Shown here: piece after piece, positions 10,896-21,341 of the stretch
Layout of the letters: every line of letters starts with the position of its first letter
Numbering within the stretch: position 1 is the stretch's first letter
Assembly (NCBI GenBank): GCA_933207985.1
Contig: OW240915.1
Location: 116,063,298 to 116,127,297 of the forward strand
Reading direction: 5' to 3'
From: Pelobates cultripes
Taxonomy: Eukaryota > Chordata > Amphibia > Anura > Pelobatidae
Length of the DNA stretch: 64,000 bases
Notes under the pieces: generated by a model
What the model was told of the DNA's origin: nothing
Databases searched by the model: none
Seen by the model: the letters and a program-made list of their open reading frames with translations, nothing else
Made by a program: the position numbers and the translations under genes

Positions 10896-11370
10896 TTAAA
10901 GGACCACTATAGTGCCAGGAAAACATACTCGTTTTCCTGGCACTATAGTGCCCTGAGGTGCCCCCACCCTCAGGGACCCTCTCCCGCCCGGCTCTGGAAA
11001 GGGGAAAGGGGCTTAAACTTACCTTTTTCCAGCGCTGGGCGGAGAGCTCTCCTCCTTCTCTCTTCCTCCGTTCCGCCCCGTCGGCTGAAGGTGCACACGC
11101 GCCAAGAGCTGCGCGCGCATTCAGCCGGTTGCATAGGAAAGCATTTACAATGCCTATTGTAAATCACAGTGAGAAGCACGCAAGCGCCTCTAGTGGCTGT
11201 CAATGAGACAGCCACTAGAGGATTAGGGGGAAGGCTTAACCCATTAATAAACATAGCAGTTCCTCTGAAACTGCTATGTTTATTAAAAAATGGGTTAACC
11301 CTAGCTGGACCTGGCACCCAGACCACTTCATTAAGCTGAAGTGGTCTGGGTGCCTAGAGTGGTCCTTTAA
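10896..11370. mobile_element. TTAA-flanked MITE with internal hairpins
   Basis: Inverted ends aggaccact...agtggtcct lie between TTAA at 10896-10899 and TTAA at 11367-11370. Inside are several perfect hairpins: 19-bp arms of actatagtgccaggaaaac around 10906-10951, a 15-bp stem at cctctagtggctgtc (near 11190), a stem around aaacatagcagt (near 11250) and a 16-bp stem cacccagaccacttca (near 11320). It is non-coding. TTAA duplication suggests piggyBac- or Kolobok-type mobilisation. Related pieces occur at 17686 and 53818. Confidence 0.75.
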
Positions 11371-11382
11371 TGTTATCCCTAC

Positions 11383-11595
11383 CTCAACCCCATTTAATGA
11401 ATAAGTGGCTTGTGGGTTCTTTATTCCAAAAGACATTACTTTGCATGTATCAGTATTGAATCTCATCTGCCACTTGCATGTCCAGCCCCCATTTTATCAA
11501 AATTCCTCTGTAGAGAAGTTATATCATGTTCAGACTGTATTTTTTTTTTACCTAGTTTTGTGTCATCTGCAAACACAGACAAATTACTTCTAATG
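11383..11595 (-). pseudogene. LINE reverse transcriptase fragment, C-terminal half
   Basis: Minus-strand translation gives LSVFADDTKLG at the catalytic YADD-type box (here FADD). It is followed after frame damage by MRFNTDTCKVMSFGIKNP, the thumb-side motif of CR1/L2-type LINE reverse transcriptases. The upstream part of the same domain is at 14581-14800, separated by the 3-kb insertion at 11596-14580. The fragment is frame-shifted and truncated on the 3' side near the MITE. Confidence 0.7.
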
Positions 11596-12424
11596 GTAGA
11601 TAGTCCAGTAAAGTATTGCTAGGGTGCCAGTATTGCTAGGATACTTGATAGAGTTCCTCTGTGGATGCGTCTGGTGTAGACCGTTCTGTATATGTAAATA
11701 CAAGAGAGGTAGAGGCGACTAATGGTATAGTATGAAAGTTCAGGGTGTGATAGGTAACAAAAAGTAAAGAACTCACATTCAGGAGAGCTATGGCCAGCTC
11801 TGGTGTGGATTGCGTACAGCGGTATAATCCCCGCTATGGGATATGTAGGGAGGGGTCTCCGTCAGCACCGTCTGGTAGTCCAGAGCTCGAAAAAGAAAGA
11901 CAGAAAGCAACAATAGTGCTCTCAATTTTGATGTTGTTCAATGTGCAGATAAGAAGAGGTAAAAAACTCACATTTGAGGGAGCTATTGCCAGCTCTGGTG
12001 TGGATAGCGTACAGCGGTATAATCCCCGCTTATAGGATATGTAGCGGCGATACGTCCGTCAGCACCGTCTGGTGATCCAAGGCTCCAATATAGAAGAATA
12101 AAAAGCAGCAATAGTGCTCTCAATTGTGATAGGTTAAGAGAGTAGTAGAGAAAATAAAATAATACTCACAAAGATAGAGCAGAGGTACTGCTCTATGGAT
12201 AGGCGCCGGTGGTATGATCCCCACCTAGGATTTCTTGGAGTACTGGAACTTTAAAATTGCCAATGGAAGTAAAAGTAACCAGGAAAGGTTAAAATGCCAG
12301 GAATAGGTAAAAACAAAAGTTGTTTAAAGTGCATAAAGAGTGCAATAAAAAGAGGATTGGTACAATAAAGTAGCCAAAAAACTTTTATTGATCTAAAATA
12401 CACAGTAAAATACAGAATTAATAA

Positions 12425-12545
12425 CCATAAACGCGTTTCACCATAAGTGGCTTCTTCAGAATGATCCCATTCTGAAGAAGCCACTTATGGTGAAACGCGT
12501 TTATGATCCCATTCTGAAGAAGCCACTTATGGTGAAACGCGTTTA
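12425..12545. ncRNA. Degenerate hammerhead-like motifs (three copies)
   Basis: The core ctgaaga, a short possible stem II (cca...tgg) and gaaa followed by cgcgt occurs twice on the + strand (from about 12473 and 12515) and once on the minus strand (about 12427-12465). This fits the CUGANGA-stem-GAAA order of minimal hammerhead ribozymes. Helix I complementarity is poor and helix II is short, so cleavage activity is doubtful. The clearer relative is at 34287-34327. Confidence 0.4.
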
Positions 12546-12698
12546 TGGTTATTAATTCTGTATTTTACTGTTTATTTTAGATCAATAAAAGTTTTTTGGC
12601 TACTTTATTGTACCAATCCTCTTTTTATTGCACTCTTTATGCACTTTAAACAACTTTTGTTTTTACCTATTCCTGGCATTTTAACCTTTCCTGGTTAC

Positions 12699-13759
12699 TG
12701 TTACAAACTGCCATTTGTAACTGTTATTTTATTTGACAAATTGCCCTGCTTCCCTGTGCTATGGAGAAGCCTAATTGCCAGCCTTCTGCCCCATGACTAT
12801 GGACCTAGTGTGTATGGCGATTTGACTGTATTTGTGGGATCTGAGCGCTGTTTGGATATATTGAGCGCTCAGATCCAAGCCATCTGGGGATAGGTTGAAT
12901 GTGGGGGTTCTGTTCAGTTGATAGGAGTTATGCATTTTTGTGTCTTTTTGTGTCTTTTGCTAACATGTGGTTAATGGAGTCTGCCTCTATCCCTGGATAA
13001 TTGGATTACTTTCCCCATTGTCCAGGATAGAGGGCTCTGTAAATCCGGTTTGGGCCAGAAAACCATGCTGCCAACTAGGCCCCAAAAGATACTTTTGCTA
13101 ACTTTTGAACCCCTTGTCTGATTTGTGCCAGTTTTTAATATGTTGCTCCCCTGAATGGATTGATTCTAAATATGTATTTTTATGAAGAGTGGATGTGTAG
13201 TTTGGAAGTTATAGTACATGTATAAAAACTGTATTTTTACTGTTCTGTTTTAATTATGTTATGTGTTTATCTGAGGGATGGGAATTTCCCCGAATGTATA
13301 TTGTTCCGATTGGTTATACTGCTAATTATGTGGGTGTCTCCCTTGCATGGGCAGAATCTCATAAAAGCAGAGTGTGTGCCATTAAACATCAGATCTTCTT
13401 GACCCTCTAACTTGCAGCCTTGACTCATGTTTGTAGGGGACAGCTATAATCACTACAGGGATTGCTATGCTCTTCATACTCCCTTAGCTACTGAGCTCTT
13501 GTAAGAGCTCTTGTTCCTGATCCTGCTTCGCTCTGCAGAAGGAAGAGGTTCACCTACTGCAATCTGGAGCCTGGTCGTGGGTTCAGGGCACAGAGCAGAC
13601 GGCGAGATACCAGCCCAGCAGTGGTGGTTCGTGGAGTCTCAGTACTTCTGGTGGCTACACAGTAGTTATGGTGTCTACGGTGCTGATGGTCCTTTGGTGA
13701 GCGCTAGGAGCATCCTTTCTACGGTCCAACTTCCAGCCAGCCTGGAGGCAACCGTAACA
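12699..13759 (+). mobile_element. Solo LTR inside the inverted-repeat element
   Basis: Boundaries tgttacaaactgcc and ggcaaccgtaaca with a perfect 5-bp duplication gttac (12694-12698 and 13760-13764). It interrupts the right arm precisely. It has an LTR-like promoter/poly(A) layout: cataaaagcagag near 13350 and attaaa near 13381. The segment gtatggcgatttgactgtatt, followed by gagcgctcagatcc, is related to the LTRs at 7342 and 23141, so all three are relatives. No internal region remains. Confidence 0.85.
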
Positions 13760-14580
13760 GTTACTTTTACTTCCATTGGCAATTTTAAAGTTCCAGTACT
13801 CCAAGAAATCCTAGGTGGGGATCATACCACCGGCGCCTATCCATAGAGCAGTACCTCTGCTCTATCTTTGTGAGTATTATTTTATTTTCTCTACTACTCT
13901 CTTAACCTATCACAATTGAGAGCACTATTGCTGCTTTTTATTCTTCTATATTGGAGCCTTGGATCACCAGACGGTGCTGACGGACGTATCGCCGCTACAT
14001 ATCCTATAAGCGGGGATTATACCGCTGTACGCTATCCACACCAGAGCTGGCCATAGCTCCCTCAAATGTGAGTTTTTTACCTCTTCTTATCTGCACATTG
14101 AACCACATCAAAATTGAGAGCACTATTGTTGCTTTCTGTCTTTCTTTTTCGAGCTCTGGACTACCAGACGGTGCTGACGGAGACCCCTCCCTACATATCC
14201 CATAAGCGGGGATTATACCGCTGTACGCAATCCACACCAGAGCTGGCCATAGCTCTCCTGAATGTGAGTTCTTTACTTTTTGTTACCTATCACACCCTGA
14301 ACTTTCATACTATACCATTAGTCGCCTCTACCTCTCTTGTATTTACATATACAGAACGGTCTACACCAGACGCATCCACAGAGGAACTCTATCAAGTATC
14401 CTAGACCATCTATTGGCACCCTAGCAATACTTTACTGGACTATCTACCCTTATTTGGCGCAGCCCTTCCATATCTTTTTGTATCTATCCACCGAAGGACC
14501 CGAGGGGTTTTCCTTCATTTGGGTTGCTGCCTACCTTGACTAATTTTGTGATTACTAGCGCTGAATTCTTTTTGTGTTTA

Positions 14581-14800
14581 AATTACTTCTAATGCCCACT
14601 TCAAGATAATTTATAAACAGATTAAAAAGAAGTGGACCTAGGACAGAACACTGAGGCACTCTACTTTACACTTTTGTCCAATTTGAAAATTGCTGAGTTT
14701 GAAAAAAAATCAGTCAGCAGTCAGGAATGCTTCCTGGTTGATCTAACATTTGAAATTCACTCTCAATTCACTATTAGTTCTAGACATTTCTCACTTTGGT
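14581..14800 (-). pseudogene. LINE reverse transcriptase fragment, N-terminal half
   Basis: Minus-strand reading gives VPQCSVLGPLLFNLFINYL just before the insertion point, the conserved RT fingers/palm motif preceding the FADD box found at 11383-11595. Together the two pieces form a CR1/L2-type LINE RT interrupted by a later 3-kb insertion. The 5' part decays into frameshifts beyond about 14720. Confidence 0.7.
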
Positions 14801-15094
14801 AAAAAACCTGGAATGTTTTTATATGCAAGGCTGAAGGGGTAGTGTCTGTGCCCCAAAATTACTTTATTATGGAATGAGAAAAAAATGGTAAAAAATAAGA
14901 CAGCTAATGCATTTCTACAATTATTAATCACTATGTATATGAAGTTGAGTTGATCATTCTATGCACAGATGCTATAGATTCTGTAGTTATAATTCAAAAC
15001 TCCTGCCTCGAATAGTGTTCTGTTTCTCTAAACATAAAATACAACACATCTGCAAATTTTAAAGGTAATTTTTTTTGTTCAATGGTATTTTATA
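14801..15094. other. AT-rich spacer
   Basis: I see no gene or repeat terminus in this stretch. Confidence 0.5.
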
Positions 15095-16210
15095 CACTAT
15101 ATGGACAAAAGTATTGGGACACACCTCTTAATTATTGAATTTAAGTATTTCAGACCCATTGCCATAGGTGTATAAAATCAAGCATGTGGCCATTCAGTCT
15201 TCATTTACAAACACTTGTGAAAAAAATGGGTCGAACTTAAGAGCTCAGTGAATTTAGGTGTGTTATTGTGATAGGATGCCACCTTTGCAATAAATCAGTC
15301 TGTGAAATGTCATTCTTGCTAGATATTCCACGGTCAACTGTAAGTGGTATTATTGGAAAGTGGAAGTGTAGAAACAGCAGCAACTCAGCCACAAAGCGCA
15401 AAACCACGTTATGTAACAGAGCGGGTTCACTAAGTACTGAGTGGCACGGTTCATAAAAGTAACAAATGCTCTGCTGATGTCATAGCTGAAGAGGTCCAAA
15501 CTTCCACTGGCATTATTATCAGGACAAAAATCTTGTGGCAGGAGCTTCATGGAGGAGGTTTCTATGGCTGAGCAGCTATACGCTCACATCACTTAGTACA
15601 ATGGCATGCATCAGATCAACTGTACTCTGGAGCAGTCTGTGGTGCAGTAACGAATCACGTTTCTCTGTTTGGCAGTCTGATGGGCGGATGCCAAAAGAAT
15701 GCCAACTTGTATTGTGTCAACTGTAAAGCTTGGTAGAGATTGGAAAATTATATGGGGTTGTCTTTTTAGGGCTTGGGCTAGGCCCCTTACTTCCAATGAA
15801 GAGAAATCTCTTTGGGCAACGCTATGCTTCCAGCTTTGTGGGAACAGTTTGGGGAAGTCCCTTTTCCATTCCAGCATGACTGTGTCCCAGTGCACAAAGA
15901 GATAGGTGGATGAGTTTGGTGTGGGTGAACTTGACTGGCCTGCACAGACCTCTGGCTTCAACCCTATCAAACGCCTTTGGGATGAATTGGAATTCAGCAT
16001 CTGTACCTGATCATACAAATGCCCTACTGAATAAATAGGAAAACATTCCTAAGGAATTCTTGTGGAAAGCCTTCCCAGAAGAGTGAAAGCTGTTATAGCT
16101 GCAAAGGGGGGACCAGCCATATATTAAAGCCTATGTATTTAAGATGCAATGTCATAAAAGTCCTTGCTGGAGTAATGGTGAGGTGTCACAATTCTTTAGT
16201 CCATATAGTG
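15095..16210 (+). mobile_element. Degenerate Tc1-like transposon
   Basis: Terminal inverted repeats cactatatggacaaaagtat at the left and ctttagtccatatagtg at the right are flanked by TA dinucleotides (15093-15094 and 16211-16212), as expected for Tc1/mariner. The interior is a frame-shifted transposase. MGRT near 15225 begins the N-terminal region; CEMSFLLDIPRSTVSGIIGK near 15305 is the helix-turn-helix DNA-binding domain. Later pieces read NESRFSVWQSDGR near 15650 (the DDE strand region) and ASTLSNAFGMNW near 15955. Multiple stops and frameshifts mean no active product. It ends only about 70 bp upstream of the first STAC exon. Confidence 0.85.
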
Positions 16211-16280
16211 TATGTGCACATATAATTTGTCATTTAAATACTAGCTAATATAGTTTATTGTGTTTTCTTTGCTCCTCCAG

Positions 16281-16363
16281 GTACCACAATACCAGGACCC
16301 TGCGGATATTTTTGTAGCTTTATATAAATTTATACCACAAGAAAATGAAGATTTAGCTATGAG
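16281..16363 (+). CDS. STAC: STAC-family exon: start of the SH3 domain
   Basis: The acceptor tgctcctccag and donor ag|gtaaca bound 83 coding bases that read VPQYQDPADIFVALYKFIPQ followed by ENEDLAM and a split Arg codon (phase 2). ALYKF corresponds to the ALYDF motif that opens SH3 domains. STAC proteins are adaptor proteins with a C1 domain and SH3 domains that bind voltage-gated calcium channels, as known for the family. The exon joins in frame to 17433-17484. No upstream C1-domain exon was recognised, so the gene is partial in this view. Choosing STAC over STAC2/STAC3 is a judgement from recalled similarity. Confidence 0.85.
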
Positions 16364-17432
16364 GTAACATTTCCTTTAACAAGTGGTTTGGTGCTCAAGG
16401 GGAATAGGAGTAGGAACCAATGCACTGCCTGGAGTTTTTGTAGTAACCATGGCAATGACCCAGCAAAACATTATACAGAAATAATGGGCAAGTCCCAGCA
16501 TACTTACTATTTATAGCATTGTCAAAAGATATACAAAATGTAAAAATGAAAAGGAAAACAAAAATAATAAAACAAATTATACAAATACAGCCAGGAACAC
16601 TTAAAGTAACTCCTAGAAGAAACAAAATGGTACAAACATAATTGTATTACATAGTAATCAGGTCACGTGACCCCTATAGTATAAAACTGATATCCTTTAT
16701 GGCCACTTGTTTTCTTTTTGTTTTACATTATATTTCCTATTGCTGTTTTACTAATATGATTGGTCTCGATTTACAATATTGATTACTTATTATTATTGAC
16801 CAATTACTACTGCAACTTAAAAAAAAGTAGGACTGCACAATAGACTGTAATTGTTATGGTGCATGGAGTGTTCATTTAATGGCATCTTGGGTATTGTCAC
16901 CTTTTCGTTGTAAAATTTAGAGCACAGTTTGTTCAATACATCTGCAGTGCTTTGTCTCTTTGATTTAAATATCCTGGCTTCATTAGGCCTTGCAGGTGCA
17001 GATGAATGATCTGTTGCATAACCGCAAATAAATTTTGCCACCTAGGATATTTTGCACAGCTTATTATTGGTCCAAACATTACAAGCATGACAGCTAAGCA
17101 GACTTACAAAGAGTCACTGTTGAAAGCTAATTTAACATTTGCCAGCTGAGGACTTTCACTGCTTTGCACCCTCAGACTATGAAAGAAAAATGTCAAAGGA
17201 AATCCTTCCCTGACACTGTGTTTAGAATATACAGAATATTTAATAAATTATGCCAAAGTAGATTAATGTAGCAATTAGTATTGTATTGAAAAAAAGGATT
17301 GTGAAAGTGGCATAAAAATTACTTTACATAGAGCATCTGTGAAAGAACTCAAATGGCATGCATAAAATCCTGTTGGAAGAAATCGACTTTTATTTAGCAG
17401 TAAAACGTCATTTGTGTCTCATTTTATTGTAG
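16364..17432 (+). other. STAC intron, no recognisable gene
   Basis: A 1069-bp intron from gtaaca to ttttattgtag. AT-rich, and I see no transposon termini or coding sequence. Confidence 0.7.
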
Positions 17433-17484
17433 GCCGGGTGATAAAATAATTGTTCTGGATGATTCAAATGAGGATTGGTGGAAG
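17433..17484 (+). CDS. STAC: STAC-family exon: SH3 RT-loop/n-Src region
   Basis: Fifty-two bases between acceptor tttattgtag and donor aag|gtatgt. After completing the split Arg codon it encodes PGDKIIVLDDSNEDWWK, including the conserved double Trp of the SH3 ligand-binding face. It ends in phase 0, matching the next exon at 27439. DDSNEDWWKG is characteristic of STAC proteins. The following intron is 9954 bp, almost entirely transposable elements. Confidence 0.9.
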
Positions 17485-17685
17485 GTATGTATTAAAAAAT
17501 ACTAATATTTAACAATATAAATGAACAATTGTCTTATACGAGTACATCACTTATCAAAAACAAAGCTTAGATGACGTTTAGCTGCTCTTTAGAGAGAAGC
17601 CCTAAAAAAATAAGTTTAGCTTAATGTGGTTTTGGTGGTGTACATATCATGCCCACAGTCTCAGTGCTCAATTATCTGCTATTAG

Positions 17686-18128
17686 TTAAAGGACCTCCAA
17701 AGTCACACACACCACTTAATCGCAATGAAGTGGTTTAGGTGTAGTGGTCATGTTATTTCATCCATGCAATATAAAACATTGGAGCTTTTGAGAACCTGTA
17801 ATTCCTACATTGCAGGGTTAATCCCACCTTTTGACAGCCACACTACTGGTACTTATACTGTACTGACCAAGTAAAACTTGATCACGTGACACAACAGTTC
17901 ATAGGAAAGCATTGAATACAATGCTTTTCTATAAGAAAAATTGGATTGGACTATTGCCAGAGAAGGCCATGCTTCTATGATTGCGTTGCAGGAAGTGGAG
18001 AGGTGAATAGCGCCAGAGTCTTGGCACTGAAATAAGGTGAGTAAAAAGCTTTTTTTAATTCCAATGGAGGGACAGTTGGATATTACTAGAGACAGGTTTG
18101 TATTTCTAATGCTATTGTGTTCCTTTAA
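17686..18128. mobile_element. TTAA-flanked MITE in the STAC intron
   Basis: TTAA at 17686-17689 and 18125-18128 bound a sequence whose ends read aggacctcc and gtgttcct. Internal caccacttaatcgcaatgaagtggt forms a hairpin like those in the MITE at 10896. The terminal inverted repeat is short and diverged. Non-coding. Confidence 0.55.
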
Positions 18129-18479
18129 ATAACTTTACATCAACTTTGACACCATCCCCCCTGGTAGGCATGTGCATGGGGAAAATATTCGGCTCGGCAT
18201 TCCGAAATTCGGGACTTCGGCACTTCGACGCTTCAGAACTTCAGCAACTTCGGAATTTCTGCACTTCGGCAACTTCGGAACTTCAGAACTCCGGCATTTC
18301 AGGACTTTTCTTGCAGCCGCTTGGTAGATAACTGCCTAATTCCCACGGTATTAGGGAGTTATCTACCAAAAGGCTGAAAGACCTAAATTGGTCTTTCAGA
18401 CAAATTTACTAATACTAAGTAAAAATTACTATTAGTAAATTGTGCCCCTACTCGCTATACCGTGAGTAGGGGTATGTCT

Positions 18480-19070
18480 ATTAAACAGTAGAAAAAAAAG
18501 GGTCCCCCCTCCCAGAGCGCCGGGTGGGGGCCCTAAAGTAAAAAAAGGGGGGAGGACCTATTGTCCTCCCCACTGGCCCCCATCCTTGAGGGCCCTAAAT
18601 TAAAATTGGGGGGGGTGCAACCTAATGTCTTCCCCCCCTGGCCCCCACCCTTGAGCAGCGGGTGGGGGCCCTAAATACAAATTGGGGGGGAGACCTAATG
18701 TGGGGTGGGGGTTCTAAACAAGAATAAAGAGGGGACCAAATGTCCTCCCCCCCTGGCCCCCAATTTGTATTTAGGGCCCCCACCCACCGCTCATGGGTGG
18801 AGGCTAGGGGGGAGGACATTAGGTCCCCCCTTATTCTAGTTTAGGGCCCCACCCACCGCTCAGGGGTGGGGACCAGGGGGAGGAGATTAGGTCCCCCCCA
18901 ATTTGTATTTAGGGCCCCCACCCACCCCTCAGGGGTTGGGGCCGGTGGGGAGGACAATAGGTCCTCCCCCCTTTTTTTACTTTAAGGCCCCCACCCGCCG
19001 CTCAGGGGTGGTGGCCGGGGGGGGGAAATAGGTCACGTCGCGGGTGGGGGCTCAGGAGGGGGACCTTTTT
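18480..19070. repeat. G/C-rich palindromic minisatellite
   Basis: Units of about 100 bp carry ggggaggaccta and gtgggggccctaaa in the left half. In the right half the complementary version (tttagggcccccaccc) appears. The array inverts around 18740-18760, making a large imperfect palindrome inside the outer fold-back element. Confidence 0.75.
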
Positions 19071-19287
19071 TTTACAGTGAGCATAGGCTGCTCACTGTTT
19101 AATAGACATGCCCCTACTCGCGGTATAGCGAGCAGGGGCATAATTTACTAATACTAAGTAATCTTTACTTAGTATTAGTAAATTTGGCTTAAAGACCAAT
19201 TTAGGTCTTTCAGCCTTTTAGTCAGGGCCAGATTAAGAGCCCAGTGGGCCTGGTGCTGACAATTATGATGGGGCCTAATTACAGAAA

Positions 19288-19808
19288 TGTCACGGCCCCC
19301 GGCTCGCCGCGAGGTGCGGTCGCACGGGACCAGTGCGACCGCGCCAACGAACTGAGCTTACCTGCTCAGCAGCGAGTCGGGAGCTGCTCTGCCGGGTTCT
19401 CCCGGCTGCCTGCCCAGGTTCAAGATGGTGCCGAACACACGGTCGCAGCTAGATATAGCTCTGCCCCCCAGGGTCACACACACACACATGTTCTGCAGTC
19501 AGAGTGATATTTAACCTAGGTTATTGCCCTATTGTGGTTTTCGTTCCTGGTTCCTGAATCCTGAGAGTGCGTTTCCTTGTCCTGTTTTTGATATTCCCAG
19601 TATTTTGACCTTGGCTATTCCTGACTATTCTGATTCCTGACTTGGCTTGTTAAATGGTATTGTATATTTCTGGCTCCCTTGACCATTCTCTGTTTTTAAA
19701 GTATTAGTCAGGCCATTCTAAGGACCGGTTTACGTTTTATAATTTTCTGTTCAGTTTATGTAGATGTTACATAGTTCTGTGTGCTGGACCACACTAGCAG
19801 TCATGACA
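19288..19808 (+). mobile_element. Solo Gypsy-type LTR remnant
   Basis: Starts tgtcacggcccccgg and ends gcagtcatgaca, with TGTCA/TGACA ends like the Gypsy LTR at 35779-36417. It shares the block ggccattctaaggaccgg before its 3' end. Flanks agaaa and cgaat do not match, so the target duplication is lost or the boundary is off by a few bases. Confidence 0.55.
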
Positions 19809-19984
19809 CGAATCTTAGTCATACCTCTCAAGCGTCAAGTATCTAATGGAGATGGTGTTGGAGGGAAACTCAAAGGATGCAGCTTTAAGAAAACACATAC
19901 TCTATGCTAATCTCTCTCTAATTTATGCTTTAATCTTTCAAGTAAATCCATACCCCCTAACAGCAGTGTCCAGTGAAGCAGGAA

Positions 19985-20535
19985 GTCAATGGGGACACTG
20001 GGAGAAATGGGGACACAGACACTAGGGACACAGAGACACAGACACTGGAAGACATGGGGACACTAAGACACTAGGGACACTGGCTGGGAGGCATGGAGAC
20101 ACAGGCATGGAGACACTTGGGGACACTGGGAGACATGGGGACACTAGGGACACTGAGAGACATGGGACACAGACACTGGGAGACATGGGGACACAGACAC
20201 TAGAGACACTGGTTGGGAGACATAGGGACACTGAGACACTAGGGGGACTGGCTGGGAGACATGTGGACACTGGGAGACATGGGGACATGGGGGCACTGAG
20301 ACACTAGGGACACTGAGAGACATGGGGACATAGACATTGGGAGACTAGGGGACACTGGGAGACTAGGGGACACTGAGACAATAGGGACACTGGCTTGGAG
20401 GCATGGGGACACTGTGTCCCACGTGTCTCTGTGTCTCAGTGTGTCTCCCAATGTCCCCATGTGTCTCAACATCCCCATATCTCACAGTGTCCCCTAGTTT
20501 TCAGTGTCCCCATGTCTCCCTGCTGCCTTTCCCCC
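19985..20535. repeat. Minisatellite with internal strand switch
   Basis: Tandem units like ggggacactgggagacat and cacagacactagggacac run to about 20410. Then the array continues in the complementary orientation (gtgtctcagtgtgtctccc...). The switch at about 20411 makes a palindrome. Repetitive Pro/Ser/Val ORFs here are artefacts. Confidence 0.85.
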
Positions 20536-21341
20536 CCCCCATCTTTCACTTACCTGAGCTGCAGGCTGTTTCTGTAGGCTGGGAGCTGCTGTCTGGCCTC
20601 TCTGTGCTGTGTAGCTGCTCCCCTGCGGATCAGTGAATAGAGAGAGGCAGGGAGTGATATGCTGTAACTTCCTATCCCTGCCTCTCTCCACACACAGTGA
20701 CCCCACTGGTTAGTGCTGGTATTGCAGAGTAATCTCCGTTTATACTGAGAAAAATACCTGCATTTGTATTGCCGGTATTACTGCAATACCGGCATGGCCA
20801 GGCAGCCTCAAATACCGGCTGTGCTGGTAAAACACCAGTCAGGTGGCAAACCTAACAGTAGTGTGTGTAAAAAAAAAAGTAAAGAATTTTTTTTTTTTTA
20901 AATGGGCCTATTCCATGGGCCTGGGCCTGGAGCTGCAGCTCCATCAGCCCCTATGTTAATCCGGCCCTGCTTTTAGTAGATCGCTCCCTAATACCGTGGG
21001 AATTAGGGAGTTATCTACTTATTCATTCCTGTCATTTCATGACTGGTAACTTACATTTTATATGAATGTATGTTACTTGATTGTTGTAAGTGTTGCAAAT
21101 GCTTACAGCTGAATCCTGGCTATGTTTGTATACTTTTTATTTGAAATTATATACAGTATAACATTCTTCTTCTTTCACTGGGTAAGTATATTAGTACTTA
21201 AGCAATACTGTGCTTCAGAACTTCGGTAATTTCGGGACTTCGGCAATTCAGCTATTCGGACATTCAGAAGCACCAGAATGTCCGAATTACCCAAAATTTG
21301 GCCAAATTTTAATTCGGACCGAAATGAATTGCACATGTCTA

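Larger units (their letters stand above)
11596..14580. mobile_element. Large inverted-repeat insertion, Penelope-like
   Basis: A 3-kb insertion that splits a LINE reverse transcriptase and is bounded by a 14-bp target duplication, aattacttctaatg (11582-11595 and 14581-14594). The left arm (about 11600-12460) is nearly the perfect reverse complement of the right arm (12470-12698 plus 13760-14447); the right arm is split by a solo LTR. Each arm contains a roughly 195-bp direct duplication (from about 11786 and 11980, units with ccagctctggtgtggat and gtacagcggtataatccccg). The centre carries tgaagaagcc...gtgaaacgcgt motifs resembling hammerhead ribozymes of Penelope-like elements. No protein-coding frame is intact. 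The Penelope assignment is an inference from the centre motif and the long, irregular target duplication. Confidence 0.65.
19223..20969. mobile_element. Non-autonomous hAT element nested in the fold-back element
   Basis: Inverted ends cagggccagattaag and gttaatccggccctg (13 of 15 matching) are flanked by a perfect 8-bp duplication, cttttagt (19215-19222 and 20970-20977). No transposase is present. The interior consists of an LTR remnant, a minisatellite and GC-rich filler. The flanks join exactly the two halves of the outer element, proving insertion order. Confidence 0.88.
18165..21341. mobile_element. Outer fold-back DNA element of a nested stack
   Basis: Ends taggcatgtgca and tgcacatgtcta are inverted repeats flanked by a 7-bp duplication cccctgg (18158-18164 and 21342-21348; an 8-bp version has one mismatch). 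Subterminal sequence on both sides consists of many ttcgg/cttcgg repeats. Inside, the segment at 18330-18500 (gggagttatctacc, ctaatactaagtaaa, cccctactcgctataccg) is inverted at 19070-19220 and resumes at 20978-21020 after the hAT insertion. Non-coding. The duplication length fits hAT best but the superfamily is uncertain. Confidence 0.7.

Noticed and set aside
20022..20478. Repeated Pro/Ser/Val minus-strand ORFs
   Set aside because: Artefact of the ggggacactggg minisatellite.
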